A stretch of DNA of 64,000 bases from Metallyticus violacea (taxonomy: Eukaryota; Arthropoda; Insecta; Mantodea; Metallyticidae), in NCBI GenBank assembly GCA_030762175.1, contig CM060831.1, positions 66,322,001 through 66,386,000 on the forward strand, in the 5' to 3' direction. The translations under genes and the position numbers were made by a program. Below are positions 21,658-31,904 of the stretch, one piece after another (position 1 is the first letter of the stretch; every line of letters begins with the position of its first letter). Below the pieces are notes generated by a model that saw nothing but the letters and a program-made list of their open reading frames with translations, ran no database searches and was not told the origin of the DNA.

Positions 21658-22479
21658 ATTATTAGAAGCCGCTAAAAACATTTGTCCTGTTTCGTTTATT
21701 TGCAAAAAAAATTCTTATTTAAATAAATAGTGAATCACAGTTCAAGGAGGCAGAGAGAAGTTACTTTATTTAGTCTATGTCAGATTTCCGTCTTAATAAT
21801 AATATATTAAACTTTTTGACATAATACGCATCCTTACACATTCATATATGAAGACCCCCCTCCCAGGTAGTTATCATAGACTTGTCCAATACAGCAATCT
21901 AACAAGTACGCAGCACTTGTTTCACCCCAATTTGTTAGGTTTTTCATAATATGTTCATATGTTGGTAAAACTGGAGTCTAGAAAACGATTACAATAATGT
22001 GCAGTTCTATTTTTTGCACTGTTTTCAAGAATGCAAAGAAGCGAAATTCAACATAGCATAAAACAAAGTATATAGTTCAATTCAAATTGGATGAGATCAA
22101 AAATAAATTAGTGACACTAATAAATTTCTGTTCAAGGAGTAGTGTTATCAAAGGAAGATTTTGCTCATGATAGTATATTAACAATTACTCATGTTTAGAA
22201 AGTTTCAGTGACACTTGTCCATCTAATAGAAACTTTATAATAATGTATCAGGTTTGTCGATCGCCGAAGAAGTGGGGTCTCTCAATAGAAAGGTCACGTA
22301 GTGTCCATTAACAGGACGGACAATAACTGTCAAAACTCATTTGTTAGTTATCTGAAAAAACTGCTTCCAAGAATTTAAAAAAAAAAAAAAAAAATCCGTT
22401 CAACGTTGTTGCATCTAAAAGGTATTATTTTATGTTTCTAATTTTAGTCTATACCTAAGGGAGCAAATAAGGGAAGAGT
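21658..22479. other. Gene-free stretch with poly-A at 22378-22394
   Basis: A run of about 17 A lies at 22378-22394. No motif recognised elsewhere. Confidence 0.5.
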
Positions 22480-22940
22480 GGGATATGGGACGGGCATCAA
22501 AATAACGAAAGACTTAGAAAAATTGGATTGGGGTGTATTTGGTTAAGGGGAGAGGACATTACACGAAATAGTTTGAAAATAGTTCACAGATATTTACGAG
22601 ATATAGATAGGCAAAATATAGGGTCTCAATGCGCAGAAAAAGTATCGCTTAACCTGCAGGCTCAAATACATCCGGTGTGGGGAGGGGGATTATTTAGATA
22701 TCTTTGTCAGAGAACAAAAAAGCGATTTCGTATGGTTCAGATTAGCTTTCGGGGAAAGAAATTTTGCCTACTGTGCGGAGAGAGCGATACCTGGAGGCAT
22801 ATTTTGGCAGAATGGAGGAAAACGGAGATTTTTATCACAGCATTTTTTGAATGCCAATAGAAATTTGAACATTAGCCGGGAAGTGTTGGTGCATGCGAGA
22901 TACACAATTTGGGAATATTCCTACAGAAGACCCGACAAAG
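22480..22940 (+). pseudogene. Non-LTR retrotransposon C-terminal remnant with zinc-binding motif
   Basis: The plus-strand frame reads RGEDITRNSLKIV, RYLRDIDRQNI, a Trp-Gly segment, then RMVQISFRGKKFCLLCGESD and TWRHILAEW. The CxxCGE...T..HIL..C/W pattern is the zinc-knuckle-like end found after the reverse transcriptase of several insect LINEs; the final Cys is replaced by Trp here. The frame at 22528-22860 is otherwise open, and homology appears to continue past its stop to about 22940. The upstream RT domain is missing, as in typical 5'-truncated copies. Confidence 0.7.
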
Positions 22941-23099
22941 GACGTTAATGGCCATAATGAAGAGGGGGAGTTGAAGAGGGGGGTGTGAGTAAATGGAAGA
23001 GATTCATGTTTATGTATTTGTATACAAAATTATTAATATAACACGTAAATATACTGAAGTATTTGTATATTTGTATGTATGTAGGTATGTATATGTATG

Positions 23100-23101
<2 letters not shown>

Positions 23102-23137
<36 letters not shown>
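23102..23137. repeat. (TG)n microsatellite
   Basis: About 18 TG units, preceded by a degenerate GTATG-rich stretch from 23070. Confidence 0.97.
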
Positions 23138-23138
<1 letters not shown>

Positions 23139-24056
23139 TCCTTTTGATTGCCATAAGCAGGACCCTCGCTACCACTACCATACCACTACCACTACTAATA
23201 AATAATTTAATTTACACTTCCAACATCTTATTTGTATTATATACTGTTTGTGATATGAGTGATCCAAAGTATCAAAAATGTAATTTTAAATATTATAGTT
23301 TAAGTTGCAGCTAGCTATAGCTGAATATATACTACAGTCACAGTTTCATATTTACAAAAATGTCATATTTATAAAATATAACCAATAGAAAGGAACTGTT
23401 CTCTCCACAAAAATTTCAGGGGAAATGCGCACGGGAATTTTCCGATTTAGGAAACCAGTGTACGGTCAATTCGAAAACCAATAATCCGTGCACGAACCAT
23501 CCGAAACTTAATATATAGTTAGGGACTTGCATCGAAACACAGTGACATTTATAGCACTATAATTCAATATGTAAGTACTGCCATATATTTTAGCAGCAAA
23601 ACATGCGATGAAATTCTATATCTTTTTCTCTATCTTGTTGTAAGGGTAGTAAATGGGCGTGGAACTGTATAGACAGAGAAAGAAAGAATAACTTTATTAT
23701 AGCAGTGCAGCGTATTACTGTGTGACTAAATAGAAACTCTGCGAGGGGCCGCCCACTCTCATAAACCTTCTCGAATGGTCAATTCCGTTGTATGTACTTT
23801 TCCTGTGGGTGTACAGTCATCATTCACCAAGATACGCGCGTTTATAGCGTACACGTGCCTTGAAGAGATATATGAATTTCGCATTATGTCTCTACATGAA
23901 CATATACAGTTAGCCAAGTACAGATGACGTAATTTGCAGCCAGTTGCTTGCGGCAAAAAAAACGAGATCATAAAGTAGCCGCCCGAGCAAGCTTTAGGTC
24001 TATTTGCAACTTAACTTGGTAGATGCACAAATAACGAAAAAAATATTCTCATCTTT
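23138..24056. other. Gene-free stretch
   Basis: Short CCACTAC repeats lie at 23170-23200. Nothing else recognised. Confidence 0.45.
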
Positions 24057-24133
24057 GCTCGTAGCGCAGCTGGAATTCTTAAAAAGAAATAAACTTAATT
24101 CAATAACAAAGATCTAGCCCTGGTTCGAACAAA
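24057..24133 (+). repeat. tRNA-like segment (SINE head or tRNA pseudogene)
   Basis: TAGCGCAGCTGG at 24062-24073 fits the box A consensus and GGTTCGAACAA at 24122-24132 is a near box B, at roughly tRNA spacing. The anticodon arm does not fold convincingly. No SINE body was recognised downstream; element T copy 2 begins 35 bp later. Confidence 0.4.
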
Positions 24134-24167
24134 CAAAACGCACCAAAATTCGTTTGTAGAACATTTA

Positions 24168-25003
24168 CGAGTATTTTATGGTTTTGTCGCCCGCTTCACG
24201 GCATCTGGCAGTTCGGCAGTCAGAGCGGTAACTGCCGGTGAAACGGATGTAACACACGCGCAATTGATTCAAGTTCTCGCATTTGCGATTATAATTACAA
24301 TAAAAATAAGCACATACCTTATGACAGGAGATGCTGGAAATGTTGTCTTGCTAAATCCACATATTTCCGACGTCTTTTTATAAATATTATCATAAATTCA
24401 ACATCCGTAACTGAGCCAATTTAAACTTGAAAGATACAAAGTCACTGGCGTTTACGAATTACAGGCAGGCGGTGCGAATACATTTCTGCAAATGAGTCTT
24501 ACAGAAGGCTAATGATGTAATAATTGATACACGCTTAAAAATAACATATATAACAATACACGAATCCTCCTTGCATGACGAAAAAATCGGTGTATGAAGC
24601 ACAGTAAATGCATGCAGAATAGTAGGGCATACATTTCCCCCCTCCCATAAAGATATAGGAATGACATAGCAATGTAGGTTTAAACTAAAGTGTACGAACA
24701 TATCCCCAAACAGTACAAGAATTGAAAGAAAATATTAAGCGAGGATTTGACACCAGTCTCAAGATGAACTGATGGGTATAAATTTTCTGAAAAGGCCTCA
24801 GAAATGATAGGATGCAGCAGTCAAACAATTTTCAACGTCCCTGTCATAAGGTACCCGTTTATTTTAATCGTAATTATAGTTTTAACTGCTTGAACTTGAA
24901 TCATTTGCGCGGATATTACATCCGCTCCACCCGGAGTTACCGCTCTGACTGCCCACTGGTGAGCTGCCGTGAAACGGACGACAAAATCATGAAAGATCCA
25001 GCA
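24168..25003 (+). mobile_element. Long-TIR Tc1/mariner-superfamily element T, copy 2
   Basis: The left arm (CGAGTATTTTATGGTTTTG then TCGCCCG) and the right arm read inward (GCTGGATCTTTCATGATTTTG then TCGTCCG) are inverted repeats extending about 120 bp through GGCAGTCAGAGCGGTAACT and AATGATTCAAGTTC-like blocks. A TA precedes the left arm at 24166-24167. The interior has VQELKENIKRGFDTSLKMN near 24712-24770, the same transposase tail as copy 1. The total length of about 836 bp is too short for a full transposase gene, so this is a deletion derivative. Confidence 0.82.
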
Positions 25004-26215
25004 CTTATCTCTGAATCAATGGTGACATGATTGTTTTTTTTTTTTTCCTGTAAAATCGTGGTTCACTAGAGAACTCCTTCCCTTGGCTTGGAGTGAATGA
25101 ATCGCAATATTTTTATGTTCGATGATACACATAAGAAATATTTTAACAGTATGTTTAATTGTATTATCACTTTGTAATTTTATTGAGAAATCGAGACAGG
25201 TAGCCGTTAAGTTACAACTGCAGCATTCATGCAACGAACAAAACAGTTTCTATAGCTAACAACATAATGATACATTTAACGATTTTTGAGGATTTTATAT
25301 AAACCACAAAAAATCTAACCCGATATTTTCAAATTAAATGTACGACCAAATAATGAAATTATTGTTATAGATAGTATGTACAATATTCCAGTAAAAAACT
25401 TGAGTGGTTTAAACCTCTGCAGCAATATTAAATGTGAAGTTAATGCTGCTAGGTGAACATAAAACAGACGACGAGCTTCTTCACACAAACAATAGAGAAC
25501 GGCGATGTAGTCCAGCTTAAAGTCAATCATTATTACCTGGTTACGCCACATTCTCTATCTCAGCTATTCCCAAACTGTCCGCTACTTTTACATTTAAAAG
25601 TAAAGTAAAATATAATAAAAATTGTTATTATAACTATTACAATTATAATTGTAATAATAGTAGTGATATTATTACTATTGTTAACGATGTCAAAAAATGA
25701 ATTGGTAGGGTAAATGTTGCATTGATAAATGTAAATTAGATTCGCAAACAAAAAATATAATTAATGTTAAAAATTGGCTAATAATGATATAACTGTGAAT
25801 TTTACACGAATATATTTATAAATATGATATAATATAGAAAGATGACATGATATAATATGAAAAATAAGGAACATACAAGATCAATAGGTATATATAGTTT
25901 TTATGTAAGAAATGTACTGGTCACCAGTACAGTTTCTACTGATACCGGTGAATAGTGGTTTAATAATTTAGAGTTAAAGATTAAGTGGAAGTAGTAGAAG
26001 CACTAGCTGGTTTCCAGCAATTGGGAAGTAGTTGAAGGGAATGTAATTTTGTTGTTTATAAAATTTGTTATTTTTATTATTTTATTAAATTTATAATTGT
26101 AACCCAGGTATAAGTATCATCTGGAAAATAATTATGTAAGAATGTAATTTCGTAATTTAGAAATAAAGTGTAAGGGTTTGCAATACACGTTCCTGTACCG
26201 GGATGGAGTATTTCA
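25004..26215. other. AT-rich gene-free stretch
   Basis: Contains a short T run at 25034-25046. No gene or repeat recognised. Confidence 0.45.

Positions 26216-26300
<85 letters not shown>
26216..26300. repeat. Compound (GAT)n/(TTA)n microsatellite
   Basis: About ten GAT units (26216-26245) run into about seventeen TTA units (26248-26300). Frames across it encode poly-Met/Ile or poly-Asn/His and are not genes. Confidence 0.97.
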
Positions 26301-26645
26301 GTTATTACTATGTCCTCTAGGCTGTGTCAGGGGGTACACGAAACATTAGAGACTATTAACTAATTTATTATTGAAAGTATCGTATATAGATAGACAATTA
26401 AATACCTGAAAACGCAAGATGATCTACTTTTACGACGTGTATTTATTGAAATAAAGTAAATTACTATTAAATTGAAGGTGACTAGTTGCTCAGGAGGAAA
26501 CTTTCAAAATGGTAAGCCGAATAGTTTCTCTGGCAACACGTATTTTTTGTAAGCTACATCATAAGCTGGTGCTGGCCTCTCTCTCTCCTAGGAAGATTAT
26601 CCCCGATTTCATGCACTACCAAAGATGGCATGAAAGTATGTCTTT
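26301..26645. other. Spacer
   Basis: Nothing recognised. Confidence 0.45.
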
Positions 26646-27090
26646 CGTAGTTATCTATTATCTGAGCGAGGTGGTTCAGGCGAAAACCGTTGGAACATGT
26701 ATTCGGGAGGTCCAGGGTTCAAATCCTTTTAATTTTGACATTCAGGATTTTTTTTTTTTTTTTTTTTTTTAAGGTTTCCAGCTTGCCTTGCTTAAGCGAA
26801 TGCTGCAGGGATTTTTCCATCTCCATGGATTTTATACAATCCTATTTCAGTTTTTTTTTCATTCTGTTTCTACAGATTTGAAAGGTGGGTTGATGCTGCA
26901 TTCTATGTAACGGTAGCTTGCGTTTTGGGAAGGTTTCTGCTCCGGGCTCGAACACTTTGTAGGGAGGGGACTCCGGAGATGTAGAGTATTCTATGTAGAA
27001 ACATTGTTAGGGATCATCTATGTCAATCCCTCATCCCATCCCTTCTTTCCGGAAGTGTGCCAAATGAAAGCGTAGGCACAATAGGACAGT
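26646..27090 (+). mobile_element. SINE family D, copy 1 (long SINE with conserved central domain)
   Basis: The tRNA-like head includes GAGCGAGGTGGTTCAGGCG and a box B-like AGGGTTCAAATCC. A T run follows at 26748-26770, then a body with GAAAGGTGGGTTGATGCTG, GGAGGGGACTCCGGAG, and ATTCTATGTAGAAACATTG then TTAGGGA. The body matches 47340-47725 on the minus strand, particularly the last block (ATTCTATTTGGAAACATTG there). The length of about 440 bp is large for a SINE. Confidence 0.75.
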
Positions 27091-27606
27091 TCTTGATCAA
27101 ATCTGAAGTACGAAATGCTCCCCTCCGTTCCTACAAAAGTAGTCTAATTCAATTCAACAACCTACTTGGGTTAAAAATCATTCTCTGCACTCATTTATCT
27201 AATAAAAATAAAAAACCAGTCTCAAACGTGTAAGATCCTATTAATCTGGACATACCTAAGTGATATGCAGCATCATCCCTATCATGCAAAATTAATGTTG
27301 TAACATATTATTAGTTATTATTAATGTGAATGTTTATGCGTTCTATATATTTTAATGTAATATTATATGGTTATTATTGTGTAGGGACACACAGCAATAA
27401 AAAGGTAAATATTGAAAAAATGTATTTATTTGTTCGTTTTATTTAAATATTTTAAAAACCAGTAACGAATAACTTTGAAAAAATATAGGATTTAAGATTT
27501 TATGGTGCACTGTATTTTAGAGGTTCGCGATCAAGGAAATTTTCAGTATCGCTGTGATAGGTGATGAATAGGATTATGTTGAAGAAATTGCTGGTATAAA
27601 GGTAAA
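27091..27606. other. AT-rich spacer
   Basis: Nothing recognised. Confidence 0.45.
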
Positions 27607-27836
27607 GTTTGAATATTATTTCCTTCAGTCTTTCAGCATTCTTTAAAAAAAATTGTAAAGCAATAGCATAAACAACATAACTGTCAAAGCTGACACAGGT
27701 AGCCTTAAATATTTTGTTATCAAATATCAATGTACTTACTTTTAGCTGTTTAAAATGTTAAAACTTGAAATATAACAAATTCTGAAACCATGATTGACAA
27801 TGAGCATCTAAAGTAATAAATTTTACATATCTTCTC
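27607..27836 (+). repeat. Left copy of a 230-bp inverted duplication
   Basis: It starts GTTTGAATATTATTTCC and ends ACATATCTTCT. The reverse complement of 29618-29846 matches it base for base except for about ten substitutions and two or three 1-bp indels in A/T runs (roughly 95% identity by eye). It is AT-rich and non-coding. Confidence 0.93.
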
Positions 27837-28112
27837 TCAGTATTTCTTTATGTATACGATTTGTTAATTTCTTCTGTCCAATTATTTGGCATAAATGGGT
27901 GGATTTATCAAAGAAACGCGTGAATTTTCTTTTAGTATTCTAGTATTACTTTTATGTTAACTTCATGCAGTACAGTATCTATTGCATGATACACATATCA
28001 ATAACGGATATTTTCATCGGTGTTGTAAGTTAAAAATGCCTTTATAAAACGCAATATCATTTTTATCAATATGTTAAGTAATGCAACGAGCCTGGAGTCA
28101 TATATTCCACTA

Positions 28113-28345
28113 ACCGCCATAGGTAGCCGAAGACTACCTATGGCGGACTCGTGTGCGGGATGCCTGGGGTTCAATTCCCACCAGGACCGTGCTCCCTGAC
28201 TGAGGTTTTTTCCAGGTTTTTCATAGTCCTTGGCAAATGCCGGGGAGATACCAATATTATTTCTCAATTTATCATTTCGTTTCATATATCACCAGTGTCC
28301 ACAACCTGTGATACCTCAGAAGTAAAAACGAGCGTTAATATATAT
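28113..28345 (+). mobile_element. SINE family C, copy 2, with a hairpin in its head
   Basis: The head starts ACCGCCATAGGTAGCC, then box B-like GGGGTTCAATTCCCACCAGG, CTCCCTGACTGAGGTTTTTT, GGCAAATGCCGGGGAGATAC and an ACCTGTGATACCTCAGAAGT 3' block. The segment normally reading GTCGTTAAGACTCGG is replaced so that 28114-28126 and 28134-28146 form a perfect 13-bp inverted repeat with a 7-base loop. Box A is thereby altered. Confidence 0.9.
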
Positions 28346-29324
28346 AAGAGATTTCACTGTTATGGAAGCCGTTGTGTCATTCTCAAAGACATCCGTCACT
28401 CTGACCTTAGCCTCGGGTGCAAATCGCGAAACTAAGTACACTGTTTGAGGGAGCGTATTATGCATATGGAATACATAGTAGATTTTCCAATTTTACATTG
28501 AATGCGTGTGAATGGGCATTTTCGTCCAACAGCTCATATTTTTGGAATTCAACTTGACTATGCTCGTTAAAAGTGCCTCCTTCCAGGTCACATGCATGTG
28601 CACACAGAACACACTGTTCACAGCCAACATTAAATGTCACAACAGACATTTTTAAGCCAGAGACAATTTCTTTGAGCACAAATTATAGGAAAATATTCAT
28701 TCCAAGATATGCACGATAGGTTATTTTAAGACGATATCTATTTTTGCGGAAGATTGTTTCGAAAAACTGTAATGCTTTGGAAAGCCGAGCGCACCGGGTA
28801 TAAATAACAAGTGTATTTTTGCCAGTCGCTGTGTGCTGCTGGCATGACATATAAACTGGGGTATAATTTCCTGAACCGAGCTTGCGGAAGTTAATTCATT
28901 TCGTATGCCTGTTAGCTTAACACTGTCTTTGTACGCAACTACTAGAAGCTATTAGACACTATTTCCGGAATTACTGAAGCTGCATAAGAAGGAAAACGAA
29001 ACATGGGCCAGTATTTAAAATCTAGAGGAAATTAAAGATAAAAGTCGATATTAATCACCTAGATGGTAGCCACCGAAAATTAGCTATCAACTCTTTCGTC
29101 ATATACGACAGACCTATCAGGTGGAAAGGATTACAGTGCAAAAATATACTATAACTAAAGGTATAATTAATGGGAAAAAAAAAACAACTTTATTTGCTAT
29201 ATCTGCTAGTCTTCAGAGAAATAGTTTTATTATGAGCTATCTGGAAAAGTCGCTGAATTTATGTGAACATTTCAATATAGCTGTCCATATTTATCTTCTT
29301 CTATAGCCTTTTACAGCCCCATAT
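28346..29324. other. Gene-free stretch with one small Cys-rich frame
   Basis: On the minus strand at about 28458-28649 an ATG frame of 63 codons includes GCEQCVLCAHACDLEGG. The Cys spacing is suggestive, but it fits no finger I know and it is short. Otherwise nothing. Confidence 0.3.
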
Positions 29325-29612
29325 GGACCTTAGCTTACCGCGACGACCGCTGTCCTCTACCTCCATCACGTGATATCATTGGTAGAGTGCAGTATTGCAG
29401 GGAGGTATGTAATCAGCACACCGTATCCCGCCGGTCGCTTTATCGCGGCTTACTAGATCGAAGAAGACCGCCACCGCTCCACCAGGCAGCTTCCCAATTG
29501 TCCTCACGAAGATGGATGTGGATGGATCCCGTTCCAGATATCCCTAACTTAGAAAAAATCCTAAGTAGGTATCGGGAATCGAATCCAGGCCTCCCGCCCT
29601 GCAGTCAGCAAC
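29325..29612 (-). mobile_element. SINE family B, copy 3
   Basis: The minus-strand head has box B-like GGATTCGATTCCCGATACC followed by TACTTAGGATTTTTTC, AATTGGGAAGCTGCC, and a 3' part with GGAGGTAGAGGACAGCGGTC. It ends within 6 bp of the right copy of the inverted duplication. Confidence 0.85.
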
Positions 29613-29617
29613 GCAAA

Positions 29618-29846
29618 GAAGATATGTAAATTTATTACTTCAGATACTCATTGTCAATCATGGTTTCAGAATTTGTTATATTTTAAGTTTTAACATTTTA
29701 AACAGCTAAAAGTAAGTACATTGATATTTGATAACAGAATATTTAAGTTTACCTGTGTCAGCTTTGACCATTATGTTGTTTATGCTATTGCTTTACAAAT
29801 TTTTTTTAAAAAAATGCCGAAAGACTGAAGGAAATAATATTCAAAC
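29618..29846 (-). repeat. Right copy of the 230-bp inverted duplication
   Basis: This is the inverted partner of 27607-27836; the arms are 1.78 kb apart and enclose a SINE C and a SINE B. It contains a run of T then A (29802-29817) at which the copies differ in length. Confidence 0.93.
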
Positions 29847-31276
29847 CACTAAACCAAGGAGGTTGCCTTCCATACATATACCAAGTTGTTTGTCTACATT
29901 ACTTAAAATAAACTTCAGTCAATTAGTTTCTATTTACAAAAAGAATTGCAAAATAAACATGTTTTTCTATTACGTTTCAACTATTCACTACTACAATCAG
30001 AACGATATAATCACAAAAATTATCACTTGTCCAAAAGCCAAAGTTAAATTATAATTTTTCGATTGATAGCAAGTAATTATTACTTAACTTATTCGCACTC
30101 TACCAATCGATATGGCAGCAAACTATTTAGATTTTTCTTGCAAATATATTCTACATTTTTTCTCCCCTCTTTCAGCCTCCACTGTGCGTGAAGCAAAAGG
30201 CTACGCTTGGTGTTTTTAGCAACAAACTTTACAAATAAATCGTATAGCCATTAACAATGGAATTAGACAGAATATCAAAATTACAGAAATGTGTTATATT
30301 TTGGATTTGCGTGCAATTTTAAAAGGTTTGGGTGAACTAAGGATTTTTTCAATAGAGAAAAAGAGAAAGTTATTGTACATAAGAATTATTCAACTTTGTA
30401 ATTAAATTTTAGATTTTAGCCCTGCTTTAAGAACTTACTTTTAGAACTTGATAAGCTGCAACTCTGTCAGAACTCTACTTTACAAATGGCATTGTTACAA
30501 TGTCAGTTCACATTTCGTACAGTAACCACGAGCATCTGTGTGTATGTGGAGGACAAATGCAGAGGTCACAGTTTTGCCACAAGAACTTACCTGTCTTCAG
30601 AGGACTTCCTGTCTTATCTTTGAAATACTTTAAATATTATGTACAGTGACTTCATTGTCAATTTGCATTCACAAAGTACTTCAATTTAGTTTTAGCTTGG
30701 CAATAATGCCAAGTTTTATGTGGTAAACTGTTGAGAAGCTGTAAGGCAGCTTCCACACAATATCACTGATTTTATGAGAAGGAATTGAGTGCATGCCCCT
30801 TTTGTCATAAAGGGGAAGGCCTAAGCATTTCCCGTTTTGAATAATGTGTAGATTTTTTCTGAAATCTGTAGCAGATTGAAAAGGAAATAACGGCAGACAT
30901 TAACGGCTCTGTACACCATTCTCGATAAAATCCGTGCTGATCGAGGGTTGCTGAAACGTGATCAAACTTTGACCACAGAGAAATTGTAGTGCATTATAGT
31001 TAATTCTCGTTCAACGAACCGCCATCAACTAACTGAGCGTTAGTTCGTTAAACGATCACGATTCTGCGATAATTTCTCAAAGGAAAACATCTACCTGTAT
31101 ATGCAAAGAGGTTGTAGTGCAATTAAATCTCCTTGTTTATATCGCTTTGCTTTTGTTTCCTGTTGATTACCATATGTAGGTAACTGAAAATGAAAAAGAA
31201 ACAGAGTTTTCCAAAAATTTTCCCAGCATAAGATACACATTATGTTAGAAATAGATATCTCATATTCCAATAAACT
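29847..31276. other. Gene-free stretch
   Basis: A short open segment near 30898-30985 (LTALYTILDKIRADRGLL on the plus strand) looks protein-like but is only 27 codons and unrecognised. Confidence 0.4.
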
Positions 31277-31371
31277 GTAAAGTAAAAAAGACTATTTCAG
31301 GTTCTTTAAAGGAAAGGAGGTGTGGAATGATTTAGCCAGGCATTTCAACATGACAACAAGCGAGTTCTAAT
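31277..31371 (+). pseudogene. Possible MADF/Myb-like fragment
   Basis: The plus-strand frame reads KKDYFRFFKGKEVWNDLARH then FNMTTSEF and stops. The spaced Y...K..VW.DLA..FN pattern resembles the start of a MADF/Myb-SANT-like DNA-binding domain. It lies next to a PIF/Harbinger remnant on the other strand, and those elements usually carry a Myb/MADF-type second protein (established). The piece is only 29 residues. Confidence 0.3.
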
Positions 31372-31394
31372 TACCAAATAAATCACTATTTCTT

Positions 31395-31696
31395 AAAACA
31401 ACGCGAGCCATAAAGTGAAAAATCTATTCATGGGTGAAACAGGGCGATTGCGGTTCGGTTAATAGGAAACTCTAACCTCTCAATCATTTCATTTACTAGT
31501 CACCACACTGTATCCTTTTATAGCCGGAATCTTTCTCAAATTTCCTGTCTCTATACTCTTCATAAGGATCGATTCTTTCCACAACGATCCGGTTTTGACA
31601 TTGATTCTGATTTAAGTAATACAGATATATTATCTCGTCCTCAATATCTCCAAGAAAAAAGAAACAGGCAGCATCGGAGTTGATCGGTGTAGACAC
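31395..31696 (-). pseudogene. PIF/Harbinger (HARBI1-like) transposase N-terminal remnant
   Basis: The minus-strand frame at 31496-31696 reads DIEDEIIYLYYLNQNQC, then RIDPYEEYRDRKFEKDSGYK. After a frameshift, PNRNRPVSPMNRFFTLWLAL follows at about 31395-31455. These match the RxDPFE.Y.D.EF..R(F/Y)R and NRNR.LSP..QLL..LRFYA blocks before the DDE domain of Harbinger transposases (family knowledge). The catalytic domain is not present. Confidence 0.7.
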
Positions 31697-31832
31697 CCGC
31701 GGTTAAAGTTGACCATGATTAACTACCTCTTTAACTTTGATCATTGGCGGGCGATGCACCGAACATTCGCACTGAACGCGGTGAAATGCCGAACTCAAAA
31801 CTGGTGCTCATGATCATTAGCGTTTTATCTCC

Positions 31833-31850
31833 TATATGTATATATATATG

Positions 31851-31902
<52 letters not shown>
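31833..31902. repeat. (TA)n microsatellite with interruptions
   Basis: TA-rich tract including TATATGTATATATATATG-type units, the longest pure run at about 31866-31901. Confidence 0.95.

Positions 31903-31904
<2 letters not shown>

Noticed and set aside
23063..23314. Cys/Val-rich frame
   Set aside because: It is the translation of the (TG)n microsatellite.
26157..26363. Frames encoding poly-Asn/His and poly-Met/Ile
   Set aside because: They are translations of the (GAT)n/(TTA)n microsatellite.
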